DNA of 35,887 bases from Limibacillus sp. (GTDB lineage: Bacteria > Pseudomonadota > Alphaproteobacteria > Kiloniellales > CECT-8803). How positions within the stretch are numbered: the stretch's first letter is position 1; each line of letters starts with the position of its first letter. The notes under the pieces were generated by a model. It was not told where the DNA came from, searched no databases, and worked only from the letters and a program-made list of their open reading frames with translations. Both the position numbers and the translations under genes were made by a program. The stretch lies in NCBI GenBank assembly GCA_037379885.1, contig JARRJC010000024.1, positions 35,001-70,887 of the forward strand, in the 5' to 3' direction. This document shows positions 8,103 to 16,558 of the stretch, piece by piece.

Positions 8103-8137
8103 AAAAGCCCCGCTGCCAGACCGGCAGCGGGGCTTTT
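8103..8137. terminator. Bidirectional rho-independent terminator
   Basis: A perfect 15-bp stem (8103-8117 with 8123-8137) with a 5-base loop. T-runs occur in both orientations because the stem begins with AAAA and ends with TTTT. It ends the miniprotein transcript on + and the ABC importer operon on -, whose last stop is at 8161. Confidence 0.92.
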
Positions 8138-8160
8138 TGCTTTCTGCCCGGTGCAGGGGC

Positions 8161-9834
8161 TTAGTTTTCCGGCACCGCGTCGCCCACCTTGGTGGCCGCT
8201 TCGCCGACGTTGTCGACACCGCGTTCTTCCAGAAGGGTGGTCAGCCAGTTCGGATCCATCTCCGGGACGGACGAGAGCAACAGGTCCGTATAGGGATGGT
8301 GGGGCGGGGTGAACATCTCATCCTTGGGCCCCTGTTCGACGACCAGGCCCTTCTGCATCACCACGACTTCGTCGGCGATGGAACGCACCGTCGCCAGATC
8401 GTGGGTGATGAACATGTAGGCCAGGTCCAGCTCTTGCTGCAGGCGGTCGAGAAGCTTCAGGATTCCCTCGGCCACCAACTGGTCCAGTGCCGATGTCACC
8501 TCGTCGCAGATGATGAAGGTCGGCTCCGCCGCCAGCGCCCGGGCGATGCCGATGCGCTGTTTTTGGCCACCCGACAACTCAGGCGGATAGCGGTAGTAGA
8601 ACTTGGACGGCTCCAGCTCGATCAGGTCGAGCAGTTCGTCGATCCGGTTCTTCAGCGCGGCGCCCTTGAGCCCGCCGTAGAACTGCGCCGGACGGCCGAT
8701 GATATCGCTGATCATCACCTTGGGATTCAGCGCGGTGTCGGCCATCTGGTAGATCATCTGCGCCTGACGCAGCTGATCCTTGGTGCGGTTCTTGTAGCTG
8801 GGCGGCAGCGTCTCGCCCTTGAACTGAACCTCTCCGCTGGTGGGCGGGAGCAGCCCGGTGATGCAGCGCGCCGTCGTGGACTTGCCCGAACCGGACTCAC
8901 CCACCACGGCCACGGTCATGCCGGCGTAGACGTCGAAGGAGACGTCTTCGAGCACCGGCGTGTCGCCGTATGAAGCGCTGACGGTCTTGATGGAGACCAC
9001 CGGCGTGGCGTCGCCGCCGGGCCGGCTCTTCTGGTCCCGCTTGAAGCTGCGAACGGCCCAGAGGCTCTTGGTGTAGTCCTCCTTGGGATGCTGGAGCATC
9101 TCCTCGGTGGGCGCTTCCTCGACCTCGTTGCCTTTCAAGAGCACCTTGATGGTGTCTGCCATCTGCGCCACGACCGCCAGGTCGTGGGTGATGTAGATGG
9201 CGGCGGTGTTGAACTGGTCGACGATGTCGCGGATCGCGGCCAGAACCTCGATCTGCGTCGTCACGTCCAGGGCCGTGGTCGGCTCATCGAAGATGATGAG
9301 GTCCGGCCGGCAGGCCATGGCCATGGCGGTCATGGCGCGCTGCAACTGACCGCCCGACACCTGGTGAGGATAGCGAAAGCCGATCTCGTTGGGTGTCGGA
9401 AGCCGCAGCCGCTCATAGAGCTGCATGGCGTCTTCCTGGGCCTCCGTCCGCTTCTTGATGCGGTACTGGATCGGCGCTTCGGTGTGCTGGTCGATGATCT
9501 TGTGCGCCGGGTTGAAGGAAGCCGCGGCCGACTGCGCCACGTAGGCGATCCGCGATCCGCGCAGCGCCCGGAGGCTCGATTCCGGCGTGGTGGTCAGCTC
9601 CATGCCGTCGAACTCGATGGAACCGCCGGAAATGCGGCAGCCGTCCCGGGCGTACCCCATGGCGGCCAGTCCGATGGTCGACTTGCCCGCGCCGGACTCG
9701 CCGATCAGGCCCATGACCTCACCCCGGTGAAGGGTCAGGTCGACACCGTGGACGATCTCGTTCCACTTTTCGTCGGCGTAACCTTCGATCCGAAGATCTC
9801 TTATTTTGAGCAAGACGCTCTTATCAGCATTCAT
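8161..9834 (-). CDS. Peptide/nickel-type ABC transporter, double ATPase (DppD-DppF fusion)
   Basis: A 557-residue protein with two complete nucleotide-binding domains that energise the adjoining permeases at the inner membrane. NBD1 has Walker A GESGAGKST (45-53), signature VSGGQLQR (159-166) and Walker B DLIIFDEPTTALD. NBD2 has GESGSGKST (312-320), signature LSGGQKQR (420-427) and FIICDEVTSALD. Both NBDs look active, so the usual separate D and F subunits are provided by one chain. The short 270-280 stretch is the linker, and NBD1 ends with the oligopeptide-type tail region. It is the last gene of the operon, 4 bases after the DppC-like gene. Confidence 0.95.
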   Translation of the reverse strand: MNADKSVLLKIRDLRIEGYADEKWNEIVHGVDLTLHRGEVMGLIGESGAGKSTIGLAAMGYARDGCRISGGSIEFDGMELTTTPESSLRALRGSRIAYVAQSAAASFNPAHKIIDQHTEAPIQYRIKKRTEAQEDAMQLYERLRLPTPNEIGFRYPHQVSGGQLQRAMTAMAMACRPDLIIFDEPTTALDVTTQIEVLAAIRDIVDQFNTAAIYITHDLAVVAQMADTIKVLLKGNEVEEAPTEEMLQHPKEDYTKSLWAVRSFKRDQKSRPGGDATPVVSIKTVSASYGDTPVLEDVSFDVYAGMTVAVVGESGSGKSTTARCITGLLPPTSGEVQFKGETLPPSYKNRTKDQLRQAQMIYQMADTALNPKVMISDIIGRPAQFYGGLKGAALKNRIDELLDLIELEPSKFYYRYPPELSGGQKQRIGIARALAAEPTFIICDEVTSALDQLVAEGILKLLDRLQQELDLAYMFITHDLATVRSIADEVVVMQKGLVVEQGPKDEMFTPPHHPYTDLLLSSVPEMDPNWLTTLLEERGVDNVGEAATKVGDAVPEN

Positions 9835-9838
9835 CTTA

Positions 9839-10900
9839 TTACCCCTTCAGTCCGGAGGAGCGGTACAGCATCCAGTCGACGACGAAGTTCACCGCCACGG
9901 TCAGAAGCGCAATGGCGCCTGCCGGGATCAGCGGTGTGATGTCGCCAAAGGAAATCAGCGTCGCGTTCTCACGCACCATGGAACCCCAGTCCGCGGTCGG
10001 CGGCTGAATACCGAGACCCAGGAAGGAGAGACCGGCGATCAGCAGGAACACGAAACAGAACTCCAGGCCGAACTCCGCGATCAAAGGTGCTGTGGAGTTG
10101 GGCAGGATCTCCCTGCGGATCAGGTACCAGGTGCCTTCGCCGCGAAGCTTGGCCGCTTCGATGTAGTCCATCACCACCACGTTGCCGGCGACCGCGCGGG
10201 TCAGGCGGAAGACGCGGGGTGAATAGATCACCGCGACGATGATGACCATCACGTAGAGGTCCGTGCCGAAGATCGACAGCATCAGCAGCGCGAAGATCAG
10301 CGAAGGGATCGACATGATCACGTCCGCCGCGCGCCCCATGATCTGATCGAACCAACCGCCCTTGGTTGCGGCCAAGAGCCCCGCGATCGCCCCCATCAAG
10401 AAGGCGAGGAGGGTGGCCACCAGGGCGAGACCGACCGTGTTCCGCGCGCCATAGATGATGCGGCTGAACATGTCGCGGCCCAACTGGTCCGCGCCCAGCA
10501 GCATCTGCTCGTCGGGTGGAGCGAAGGCCGTGGAGATGACCTCGGCCTGCCCATAGGGCGCGATGATCGGGGCGAAGATGCCGGCGATCGCGTAGGTGAA
10601 GATCACGAAGAGACCGAAAGCCGCCGTCAAGGGAGCGGTCTTGATCTCCTTGGAGGTCTCGGTGGGCGCGATGATCACCAGGAACTCGCGGAAGGCGTAG
10701 GAGGTGCCCGCCGCGAGGGCCAGAAGACCGGCCGCGATCGTGACCGCGTAAAGAGCGCTCGGTCCGCCGACGATGCCCATGACGAAGGACACCAGGGTCA
10801 GCGAGAAGAGCAGAAGGAAGACCTGACGCTTGTTGTAGAAAGCCGCCAGGCAGGACGCCCCGATGAGGAGGGCGTAGTAACCGACTACGAAGAAACTCAT
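9839..10900 (-). CDS. ABC transporter permease, DppC/OppC type, with N-terminal extension
   Basis: A 353-residue inner-membrane permease. The canonical DppC start region (PLTAAFGLFVIFTYAIAGIFAP) begins only near residue 90, followed by the LGADQLGRDMFSRIIYGAR segment and the EAA loop region around EAAKLRGEGTW that docks the ATPase. The first ~75 residues add about three extra hydrophobic helices, not seen in standard ~300-residue DppC proteins. A downstream start would not restore a standard protein better, because the extension is hydrophobic and well formed and ATG 10900 follows a purine-rich site. It starts 12 bases after the DppB stop. Confidence 0.92.
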   Translation of the reverse strand: MSFFVVGYYALLIGASCLAAFYNKRQVFLLLFSLTLVSFVMGIVGGPSALYAVTIAAGLLALAAGTSYAFREFLVIIAPTETSKEIKTAPLTAAFGLFVIFTYAIAGIFAPIIAPYGQAEVISTAFAPPDEQMLLGADQLGRDMFSRIIYGARNTVGLALVATLLAFLMGAIAGLLAATKGGWFDQIMGRAADVIMSIPSLIFALLMLSIFGTDLYVMVIIVAVIYSPRVFRLTRAVAGNVVVMDYIEAAKLRGEGTWYLIRREILPNSTAPLIAEFGLEFCFVFLLIAGLSFLGLGIQPPTADWGSMVRENATLISFGDITPLIPAGAIALLTVAVNFVVDWMLYRSSGLKG

Positions 10901-10912
10901 GGTTTGCCCCCC

Positions 10913-11869
10913 TTACTTCGGATGCCTGAGACGCGGGTTCGTCAGGATTGCTCCGACGTCCGCGGCGAGGTTCAAGAGAATGAAGGTCGCTGCGAAGATC
11001 AGGCAGCAGGCCTGCACGATCGGGAAGTCCCGCTTCGACACGGCGTCGACCAGAAGCTGACCGATGCCGGGATAAACGAAGACCACCTCGACCAGCACCA
11101 CGCCGGTGATCAGGTATGCGAGGTTCAGGGCAACCACGTTGATGATGGGCGCCCAGGCGTTCGGCAGGGCGTGCCTGACGATCACCTTCCAGGGCGGAAC
11201 GCCCTTCAACTGGGCCATCTCGATATAGGGAGAGGCCAAGAGGTTGATGATCGCTGCGCGGGTCATGCGCATCATGTGCGCGGTCACAACCAAGACCATC
11301 GTGAGCGCCGGCAGGAAGGTCCTGTGCAGAAGCTCAGGGAGGGTCATATCCCGGCTGAGACTGGCGATGGCCGGAAACATGTCCGACTTCACCGCCAGGT
11401 ACAGGATCAGGATGTAGCCCAGGAAGAACTCGGGCGAAGAGATGGAGGTGAGGGACAGAACGTTGGCGACCCGGTCGAAGATCGAGTTGCGCAGCAGCGC
11501 CACGATGACGCCCAGCACGATCGAAAGAGGAACCGCGATCACGGCTGCATAGGCGGCCAGGAACAGCGTGTTCATGAAGCGCGGGCCGATAGCGCCGCCC
11601 ACGCGCTCGCCCGAAATCAGCGAAACGCCGAAGTCCATCTGCACTGCGCCCGCCAGCCAATCCAGGTAGCGGAAGATAGCAGGCTGATCCAAGCCGAGCT
11701 GCTCGCGCATGGCGCGGACGTTCTCTTCCGTCGCGCCCTGGCCGAGCACGGCCTGTGCGATATCGCCGGGAAGGAGTTCCACGGCGAAGAAAATGAGGAT
11801 CGAAATCACGAGAAGCGTGACCAGACCGAGCCCGAGCCGTTTCAGCACGAGCATCAGAACATCACCCAT
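10913..11869 (-). CDS. ABC transporter permease, DppB/OppB type
   Basis: A 318-residue permease with the usual six membrane helices. The N-terminal LLVISILIFFAVELLPGD and the Q-L-G-L-D-Q-P segment are typical of DppB. The coupling loop near MAQLKGVPPWKVIVRHALPNA contacts the ATPase. A strong Shine-Dalgarno (GGAGGGA) is 5 bases before the ATG. It pairs with the DppC-like subunit to form the pore for an oligopeptide or similar solute. About 165 bases separate it from the binding-protein gene upstream, and that spacer carries a stem-loop. Confidence 0.95.
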   Translation of the reverse strand: MGDVLMLVLKRLGLGLVTLLVISILIFFAVELLPGDIAQAVLGQGATEENVRAMREQLGLDQPAIFRYLDWLAGAVQMDFGVSLISGERVGGAIGPRFMNTLFLAAYAAVIAVPLSIVLGVIVALLRNSIFDRVANVLSLTSISSPEFFLGYILILYLAVKSDMFPAIASLSRDMTLPELLHRTFLPALTMVLVVTAHMMRMTRAAIINLLASPYIEMAQLKGVPPWKVIVRHALPNAWAPIINVVALNLAYLITGVVLVEVVFVYPGIGQLLVDAVSKRDFPIVQACCLIFAATFILLNLAADVGAILTNPRLRHPK

Positions 11870-11991
11870 TCTATCCCTCCAAACTTTTCGCTGACCTGCG
11901 GGAAGCTATGGATCAGCGCCCCTGTTTCCCCTGCGTCGGGTTCTCTGCGGCCTCCCGCGGCCGTGAGAACCTCTGGTCTTGATGGAAGAAG

Positions 11992-12016
11992 GCCCGGCGC
12001 CAATCTGACGCCGGGC
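11992..12016 (-). terminator. Intercistronic stem-loop after the binding-protein gene
   Basis: An 8-bp G/C stem (11992-11999 with 12009-12016) extended by weaker A-T/G-T pairs, 18 bases past the stop of the binding-protein gene in its direction of transcription. No T-run follows. Such hairpins commonly protect the binding-protein mRNA and lower permease expression, so partial attenuation is the likely role. Confidence 0.65.
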
Positions 12017-12034
12017 TTCCTCAGACCGTCTTGC

Positions 12035-13645
12035 TTAGCTGTCGAACCACCAGCGGCTGCAGGCCCGTGCGCCGTCGCACTGCCAGCTGGCCGCAAGGTT
12101 CTCGCCGTGCTGCACGTTCTTGCGGCGTGCATAGACGAAGTTGGTGAACATCGGGATGATGGTGCCACCGTCATCACGGGCGAGCTGGCACATCTCGTGA
12201 TACATCTCGGCCCGCTTGTCCTGGTCCAATTCGGCCTTGGCGGTGCGCAACAACTCATTGAAGCGCTCGTTCTGCCAATGGCTCTCGTTCCAGGCGGCGT
12301 CGTCCTTGTACGCCAGGCTGAACATCACGTCCGGAGTCGGACGCGCGCCCCACTGCACCATGCAGAAAGGCTTCTTCAGCCAGACATCGGAGTAGTAGCC
12401 GTCGTTCGGCTCACGCACGACCTTGAGGTCGATGCCCGCCGCCTTGGCCTGCTCCGAGTAGAGAACGCACATGTCGACAGCACCGGAGTAGACCGAGTCG
12501 GCCACCGAGATGTTGATCGAGAGGTTCTCATGCCCCGCCTTCTTGAGAAGCGACTTGGCCTGATCCGGATCGTAGGTCCGCTGAGGGATGTCGTCCGGGT
12601 GATACGGCATGTTCGGGGCGACGTGGAAGTCGTTGCCCGGAATGGCCGTACCAAAGGCGATCTTCTCGATGATCTCCTCACGGTTGATGGCCAGCTTCAA
12701 GGCGTTGCGAACATTGACGTCGTCGAAGGGTGCCTGATCGCAGAACATCGGCATGGTGATCGCCGCCGCGCTGGGCACGTTGTCGATCAAGATGTTCGGA
12801 TCACGCTGGAGAAGCGAGAGCGTCTTGAGCTCAAGCTGCGTCACGGCGTCCACGTCTCCGGTGACGAGCGCGGTCTGGCGGGCGTTCGGGTCGTTGAGGA
12901 CCGTCATCACCACGTCATCGAAGTAGGCGCCTTCCAGGTGCCAGCCTTCATGGCGCGTCAGGGTGCAGGAGACACCGAACTCGTTGTCGACGATCTTGTA
13001 GGGGCCGGAGCCGTCGCCGGACTGCCAGTTGGCCGATCCGTCGTCGTTGGCCGGAACGATGGCCAAGTGGTAGTCGGTCATCAGCCAGGGCAGGTCGGCG
13101 TTGCCGGTCGCCAGTTCGAAGACGACGGCGTGATCGCCATCGGCGCGGATGTCCGTGACGTCCTTCAAGAGCGCCGTGGCAGCGGAGGTGGAGTCCGGGC
13201 CGCGGTGATGGTTCATGGAGGCGATCACGTCCGTCGAAGTCACGGGCTTGCCGCTGTGGAAGCTGGCGTTCTGGTTCAGTTTGAAAGTCCAGGTCTTGGC
13301 GTCCGGGGTCGCGGACCATTCGGTGGCGATGTCGGGGCCAAGCGAGTTGTCGGGCTCGATCAAAGTCAGGTAGCTGCGGTAGGTATGCGCCAGCTGAATG
13401 ATCGAGAAGCTGAGATAGGTGCCAGGATCGTGCGTGTCCGAGGTGTTGCCGTCATGGGTTCCAAGACGGAACGTGCCACCCTTAGAAGGGGCGGCTGCCG
13501 CGGACTTCGACCAAAGGCCGGTCGCCGCACTTGCCGTGAGGCCCGCCGCCGTGGCGTAACTCACAAACTCACGGCGGGAAATCCGCCCAAGCCGTGCCTC
13601 TTCGGCAAGTCGGCTGAGCAGTTCCGGATTCGAATTCTTTTTCAT
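12035..13645 (-). CDS. ABC transporter substrate-binding protein, family 5 (SBP_bac_5), Tat-exported
   Basis: A 536-residue periplasmic binding protein of the DppA/OppA/NikA family and first gene of the importer operon. The N-terminus carries a twin-arginine motif in ISRREFVSYA (near residues 22-31), followed by a hydrophobic stretch and AAAA/P for cleavage near residue 52, so it is probably exported folded through Tat. The family signature region WTFKLNQNASFHSGKPVTSTD is clear. The ligand is unknown; Tat export is frequent in alphaproteobacterial family-5 binding proteins. A strong Shine-Dalgarno (GGAGG) precedes the ATG. The promoter should lie in the AT-rich region 13700-14000. Confidence 0.94.
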   Translation of the reverse strand: MKKNSNPELLSRLAEEARLGRISRREFVSYATAAGLTASAATGLWSKSAAAAPSKGGTFRLGTHDGNTSDTHDPGTYLSFSIIQLAHTYRSYLTLIEPDNSLGPDIATEWSATPDAKTWTFKLNQNASFHSGKPVTSTDVIASMNHHRGPDSTSAATALLKDVTDIRADGDHAVVFELATGNADLPWLMTDYHLAIVPANDDGSANWQSGDGSGPYKIVDNEFGVSCTLTRHEGWHLEGAYFDDVVMTVLNDPNARQTALVTGDVDAVTQLELKTLSLLQRDPNILIDNVPSAAAITMPMFCDQAPFDDVNVRNALKLAINREEIIEKIAFGTAIPGNDFHVAPNMPYHPDDIPQRTYDPDQAKSLLKKAGHENLSINISVADSVYSGAVDMCVLYSEQAKAAGIDLKVVREPNDGYYSDVWLKKPFCMVQWGARPTPDVMFSLAYKDDAAWNESHWQNERFNELLRTAKAELDQDKRAEMYHEMCQLARDDGGTIIPMFTNFVYARRKNVQHGENLAASWQCDGARACSRWWFDS

Positions 13646-14151
13646 AGTACCTCCGCTGTTCGCATTCTTTTTGCTTCACCGGAACCTAAGGACCGGCAAA
13701 AGGATGACATAACCACGCCAGCTTCAGCGCTGAGACAGGCCCATCCAAACTGCAGCATCCGACGCGAGACCGGATCCTGATAGTCGTTTTCCGACACATC
13801 TGTATGAAAACACGAACTCTCTCTCGGCGCGAGCAGACTCTCGAACTTTTTTGCAAAGCTTTTCCAAATTCATTTTACTATTTATTTTCAAATACTTATG
13901 TGGCATTCTCCAATGATGAGATTGAAAAACCACTCGGAGCGCTTTTCCCGATGAAAAATTTACCTGTCGCGAATAGACAATATTCCCCGGCTGGGCTCAT
14001 GTCCTTCCGCCCGTCCGGGGTAACTGGGTGACATGACCCAGAGGTGGGAGATACCGCTATCGGAGGGTGAGATCGCCCAAGCAAACGGCGTCAGGCAAGC
14101 GTCGGCCGGTAATGCCCCGAGCGCTGCGCAAGCGCCTCTTCGCAGAAGCCC
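13646..14151. other. 506-bp intergenic region with AT-rich island
   Basis: No convincing gene. Bases about 13840-13980 are far richer in A+T than the surroundings and most likely hold the promoter of the leftward ABC importer operon. I could not place a -35/-10 pair with confidence. A 75-codon frame at 13804 on + lacks a ribosome site and crosses this island, and was not accepted. A long imperfect inverted repeat lies at 13991-14041. Confidence 0.6.
13991..14041. repeat. 12-bp inverted repeat with one bulge
   Basis: Arm 13991-14003 (CTGGGCTCATGTC) pairs with 14030-14041 (GACATGACCCAG) except for one bulged C. The right arm can alternatively form a local 6-bp hairpin, CTGGGT/ACCCAG (14024-14041). 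It lies between the stop of the class V PLP enzyme gene and the importer promoter. It may be a leader structure, a terminator for the former, or an operator. Confidence 0.5.
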
Positions 14152-15408
14152 TCAGCGGGCGGTGATCGCCTGCATGGCCGTCAGGAACTGGGCCACCTCC
14201 GCCACGGAGTTGTAGTGGCAGAGGGAGACGCGCACGCAAGAGTCCAGGCCGAGCGGGTCCAGGATGTTGCCGGAATAGTGGTCGGCCTTGCGCAGGTGGG
14301 TGCGGATGCCCTGTTCGTTCAGGGTCGCCACCACATCGACGGAGGGAACGCCCTCGACCGTAAGGGAGACAAGCCCCTCTCGCGCTGGGTTGTCCACGCC
14401 GCCGATGATGTTGACCCCCGGCATCTCCGCCAGGCCCTTCAGGTTTCCAGTCCCGTGAAGCATCGCGTCGGTGAGCGACTTCTCATGGGCGTGAATCGCC
14501 TTGCCGGCTGCTTCGATGCAGGCGCGGGGGTCCTCGTCCGCCGTGAACTGGCTGCCCAGCCAGACGAAATAGTCCACCACATCCGAAAAGGTCGCGTAGG
14601 ACCCGGTGTCGCGCGTTCCAAACTCCCAGTTCTCCGCCGGTCCGCCCTTCAGCGACTCATGCCGGAGAGCCGAAAGCCGGTCCGAGATCCAGGCGACGCC
14701 GTAACCGTGCCGGGAGAAAACCTTGTAGGGCGACACCACGTAGCCGTCGATGCCGTAGGAGGCGATGTCGATGCGCCCGTGGCTGGCGTGCTGAATGCCG
14801 TCGACGATGATGTAGCAGTCCGGCGCCACCTCGCGGATCGCCTTGGCGATGGAGGCGACATCGACGCCCATCCCGGTGACGGGCGAGGTATGCAGGATGG
14901 TCGCCACCCGCGTGTCCGGCGTGATGTGGGGCCGGTAGTCTTCAGCCGTGACGCTGCCGGTCTCGTTCTTATGGGCGACCAGAACGTGTGGGCGCCCCAT
15001 GGTCTCGGCCCAGTGACCGGCCGCGCTGCGGGTCGCCGGATGCTCCAGGGTGCTGCCGAGAACCTGTCCGCCTTCGGGGGCGCCGACCACCGCGCTCCGG
15101 ATCAGGCGGAACAGCAGCTCGGTCCCGCTCTCGCCGACGAAGAACTGACCCTCCGGCGCATTGAAGAAGGTGCGCATCTTCGCCTTTGCCTCGTTGATGA
15201 CCCGCACCAGTTCGTGCGAGGCGACGTTGTCGCGCCCCTGATTGTCCGGGATCGCCGCGAAGATGGCCGAGGTCTCGACCGCCGACTTGAGGGTCAAGGC
15301 GCCGCCCGCGTTCTCGAAGAAAATGCGCGGGCCCTGGAAGGGGCAGGTATCGACATGGGCGAAGCGGTTGCGGATTTCTTCAAGCAGGCCGTCTTTCTCG
15401 GAGATCAT
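14152..15408 (-). CDS. Class V aminotransferase-fold PLP enzyme (cysteine-desulfurase-like)
   Basis: A 418-residue PLP enzyme counted from ATG 15408, which has AAGGAA upstream; an ATG 39 bases further up lacks a good site. PLP contacts are visible: stacking H123 in LEHPATR, D203 in IVDGIQHASH, and Schiff-base lysine K229 in SPYKVFSRHGYG. No SufS-type active-site cysteine loop is evident, and the context is catabolic rather than Fe-S assembly, so it is more likely an aminotransferase, lyase or selenocysteine-lyase-like enzyme of unknown substrate. It lies 70 bases after the decarboxylating dehydrogenase on the same strand and is probably the last gene of the tcu-type operon. Confidence 0.85.
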   Translation of the reverse strand: MISEKDGLLEEIRNRFAHVDTCPFQGPRIFFENAGGALTLKSAVETSAIFAAIPDNQGRDNVASHELVRVINEAKAKMRTFFNAPEGQFFVGESGTELLFRLIRSAVVGAPEGGQVLGSTLEHPATRSAAGHWAETMGRPHVLVAHKNETGSVTAEDYRPHITPDTRVATILHTSPVTGMGVDVASIAKAIREVAPDCYIIVDGIQHASHGRIDIASYGIDGYVVSPYKVFSRHGYGVAWISDRLSALRHESLKGGPAENWEFGTRDTGSYATFSDVVDYFVWLGSQFTADEDPRACIEAAGKAIHAHEKSLTDAMLHGTGNLKGLAEMPGVNIIGGVDNPAREGLVSLTVEGVPSVDVVATLNEQGIRTHLRKADHYSGNILDPLGLDSCVRVSLCHYNSVAEVAQFLTAMQAITAR

Positions 15409-15478
15409 CGAGGGTTCCTTGTGGTTTGGCTTTGGGCTGAGTCTCAAATATGACGGGAGCGGTTGCGGAGCAAGGCGA

Positions 15479-16558
15479 TTAACCCTCTGCGATCCGTTCG
15501 GCCACGGCCTCTCCGAAGGCGGCGGTGCCGAGCGGCCCGCCCAGGTCCTTCGTGCGGGTCGCCGGATACGCCAGAAGGTCGTCCAGCGTCTGGCGCATCG
15601 TCCGGCCGGCGTCTGCGCAGGCCGGAACGTCGTGGCGGGCGGAGAGCCATTCCAGCAGCATGGCGACGGAACCGATCAGGGAGGTGGGGTTCGCCTTGTC
15701 TTCGCCTGCGATGTCAGGGGCCGATCCGTGCTGGGCCTGGGCCATGCAGTGGTGGTGGCCGTGGTTGATGGAGGCGGCAAGCCCCAGGCCGCCGGAAAGT
15801 TCGGAGGCCTCGTCGGAGAGGATGTCGCCGAACATGTTCGTCGTCACGATTACGTCGAAGCGGCCCGGATCGCGGATCAGGTAGGCGGCCACGGCATCGA
15901 CGATCTGCTCCTCGTAGGCGATGTCCGGGTGCTGCGCGGCGACCTTGCGGCACTCCTCCAGGAACAAACCGTCGGACACCCGCAGGACGTTGGCCTTGTG
16001 CACCGCCGTCACTTTCTTCGCCGTCCGGAGCTTGGCCTGAGTGAAGGCCGCCTCGGCGATGCGGCGGCTGCCCTCGCGGGTCACCTTGCGCAGGGCCATG
16101 GCCAGATCGGGGGTTGGCATGAACTCGCCGTTGCCCTGGAACATGGTGCGGTCGGCGTAGAAGCCCTCGGTGTTCTCGCGCACGATCACCAGATCGAACT
16201 CGCGCCCGGTCGGGGAGGGAAGACCGGGTCGCGTGCGCGCCGGGCGCAGGTTCGAGAAGAGCTCCAGGCGCTTGCGCATCTCGCCAGAGGGGTTCAAGCC
16301 GCCTTCGGCTCTGGGTGGATAGTCGTTGTGGGACACCGGGCCCATGATGACGCCGTCGGCCCGCTTGGCGGCTTCGCCGACGCTCTCGGGAAAGGTACTG
16401 CCTTCCGTCTCCAGCGCGGCGAAGCCTATCTTCGCCTCCTGGATGTCGAAGGCCAGCCCGAAGCGCTCCCGCGCGGCCGCCAGCGCGGCTTTCATGGCCG
16501 CCGTGATCTCGGGCCCGATACCGTCGCCTTCCAGCATCAGCAGGGATAGCGGCTTCAT
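15479..16558 (-). CDS. Isocitrate/tartrate-type beta-decarboxylating dehydrogenase
   Basis: A 359-residue member of the isocitrate/isopropylmalate dehydrogenase family. These enzymes oxidise a 2-hydroxy acid and release CO2 with NAD(P) and a divalent metal. Motifs are EGDGIGPEI at the N-terminus, the NLRPAR arginines, IVRENTEGFYADR, the lysine of VHKANVL, the metal aspartates in FGDILSDEAS and the cofactor loop HGSAPDIAGEDKANP. The ENTEG segment is isocitrate/tartrate-like, whereas LeuB has ELTGG, so it is unlikely to be LeuB. Its start overlaps tcuB by 4 bases. It could act on a hydroxylated tricarboxylate produced from the TcuA product, which is inference. Confidence 0.87.
   Translation of the reverse strand: MKPLSLLMLEGDGIGPEITAAMKAALAAARERFGLAFDIQEAKIGFAALETEGSTFPESVGEAAKRADGVIMGPVSHNDYPPRAEGGLNPSGEMRKRLELFSNLRPARTRPGLPSPTGREFDLVIVRENTEGFYADRTMFQGNGEFMPTPDLAMALRKVTREGSRRIAEAAFTQAKLRTAKKVTAVHKANVLRVSDGLFLEECRKVAAQHPDIAYEEQIVDAVAAYLIRDPGRFDVIVTTNMFGDILSDEASELSGGLGLAASINHGHHHCMAQAQHGSAPDIAGEDKANPTSLIGSVAMLLEWLSARHDVPACADAGRTMRQTLDDLLAYPATRTKDLGGPLGTAAFGEAVAERIAEG

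Noticed and set aside
8137-8973. 278-codon + frame opposite the ABC ATPase gene
   Set aside because: Antisense shadow; the minus frame has all Walker and signature motifs.
10904-13780. 958-codon + strand frame
   Set aside because: It is antisense to the DppB-like and binding-protein genes, has low-complexity His/Arg/Asp-rich composition, and contains no recognisable domain. Long antisense frames are expected at this GC content.
13804-14031. 75-codon frame on + in the AT-rich island
   Set aside because: No ribosome site, no recognisable domain, and it crosses a region better explained as promoter.
14152-15408. SufS/IscS cysteine desulfurase for Fe-S assembly
   Set aside because: No evident active-site cysteine loop and no suf or isc neighbours.
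15479-16558. 3-isopropylmalate dehydrogenase (leuB) as the call for the decarboxylating dehydrogenase
   Set aside because: The ENTEG segment and the tcu operon context point to the isocitrate/tartrate branch; leuB would carry ELTGG and usually sits with leuC/leuD.
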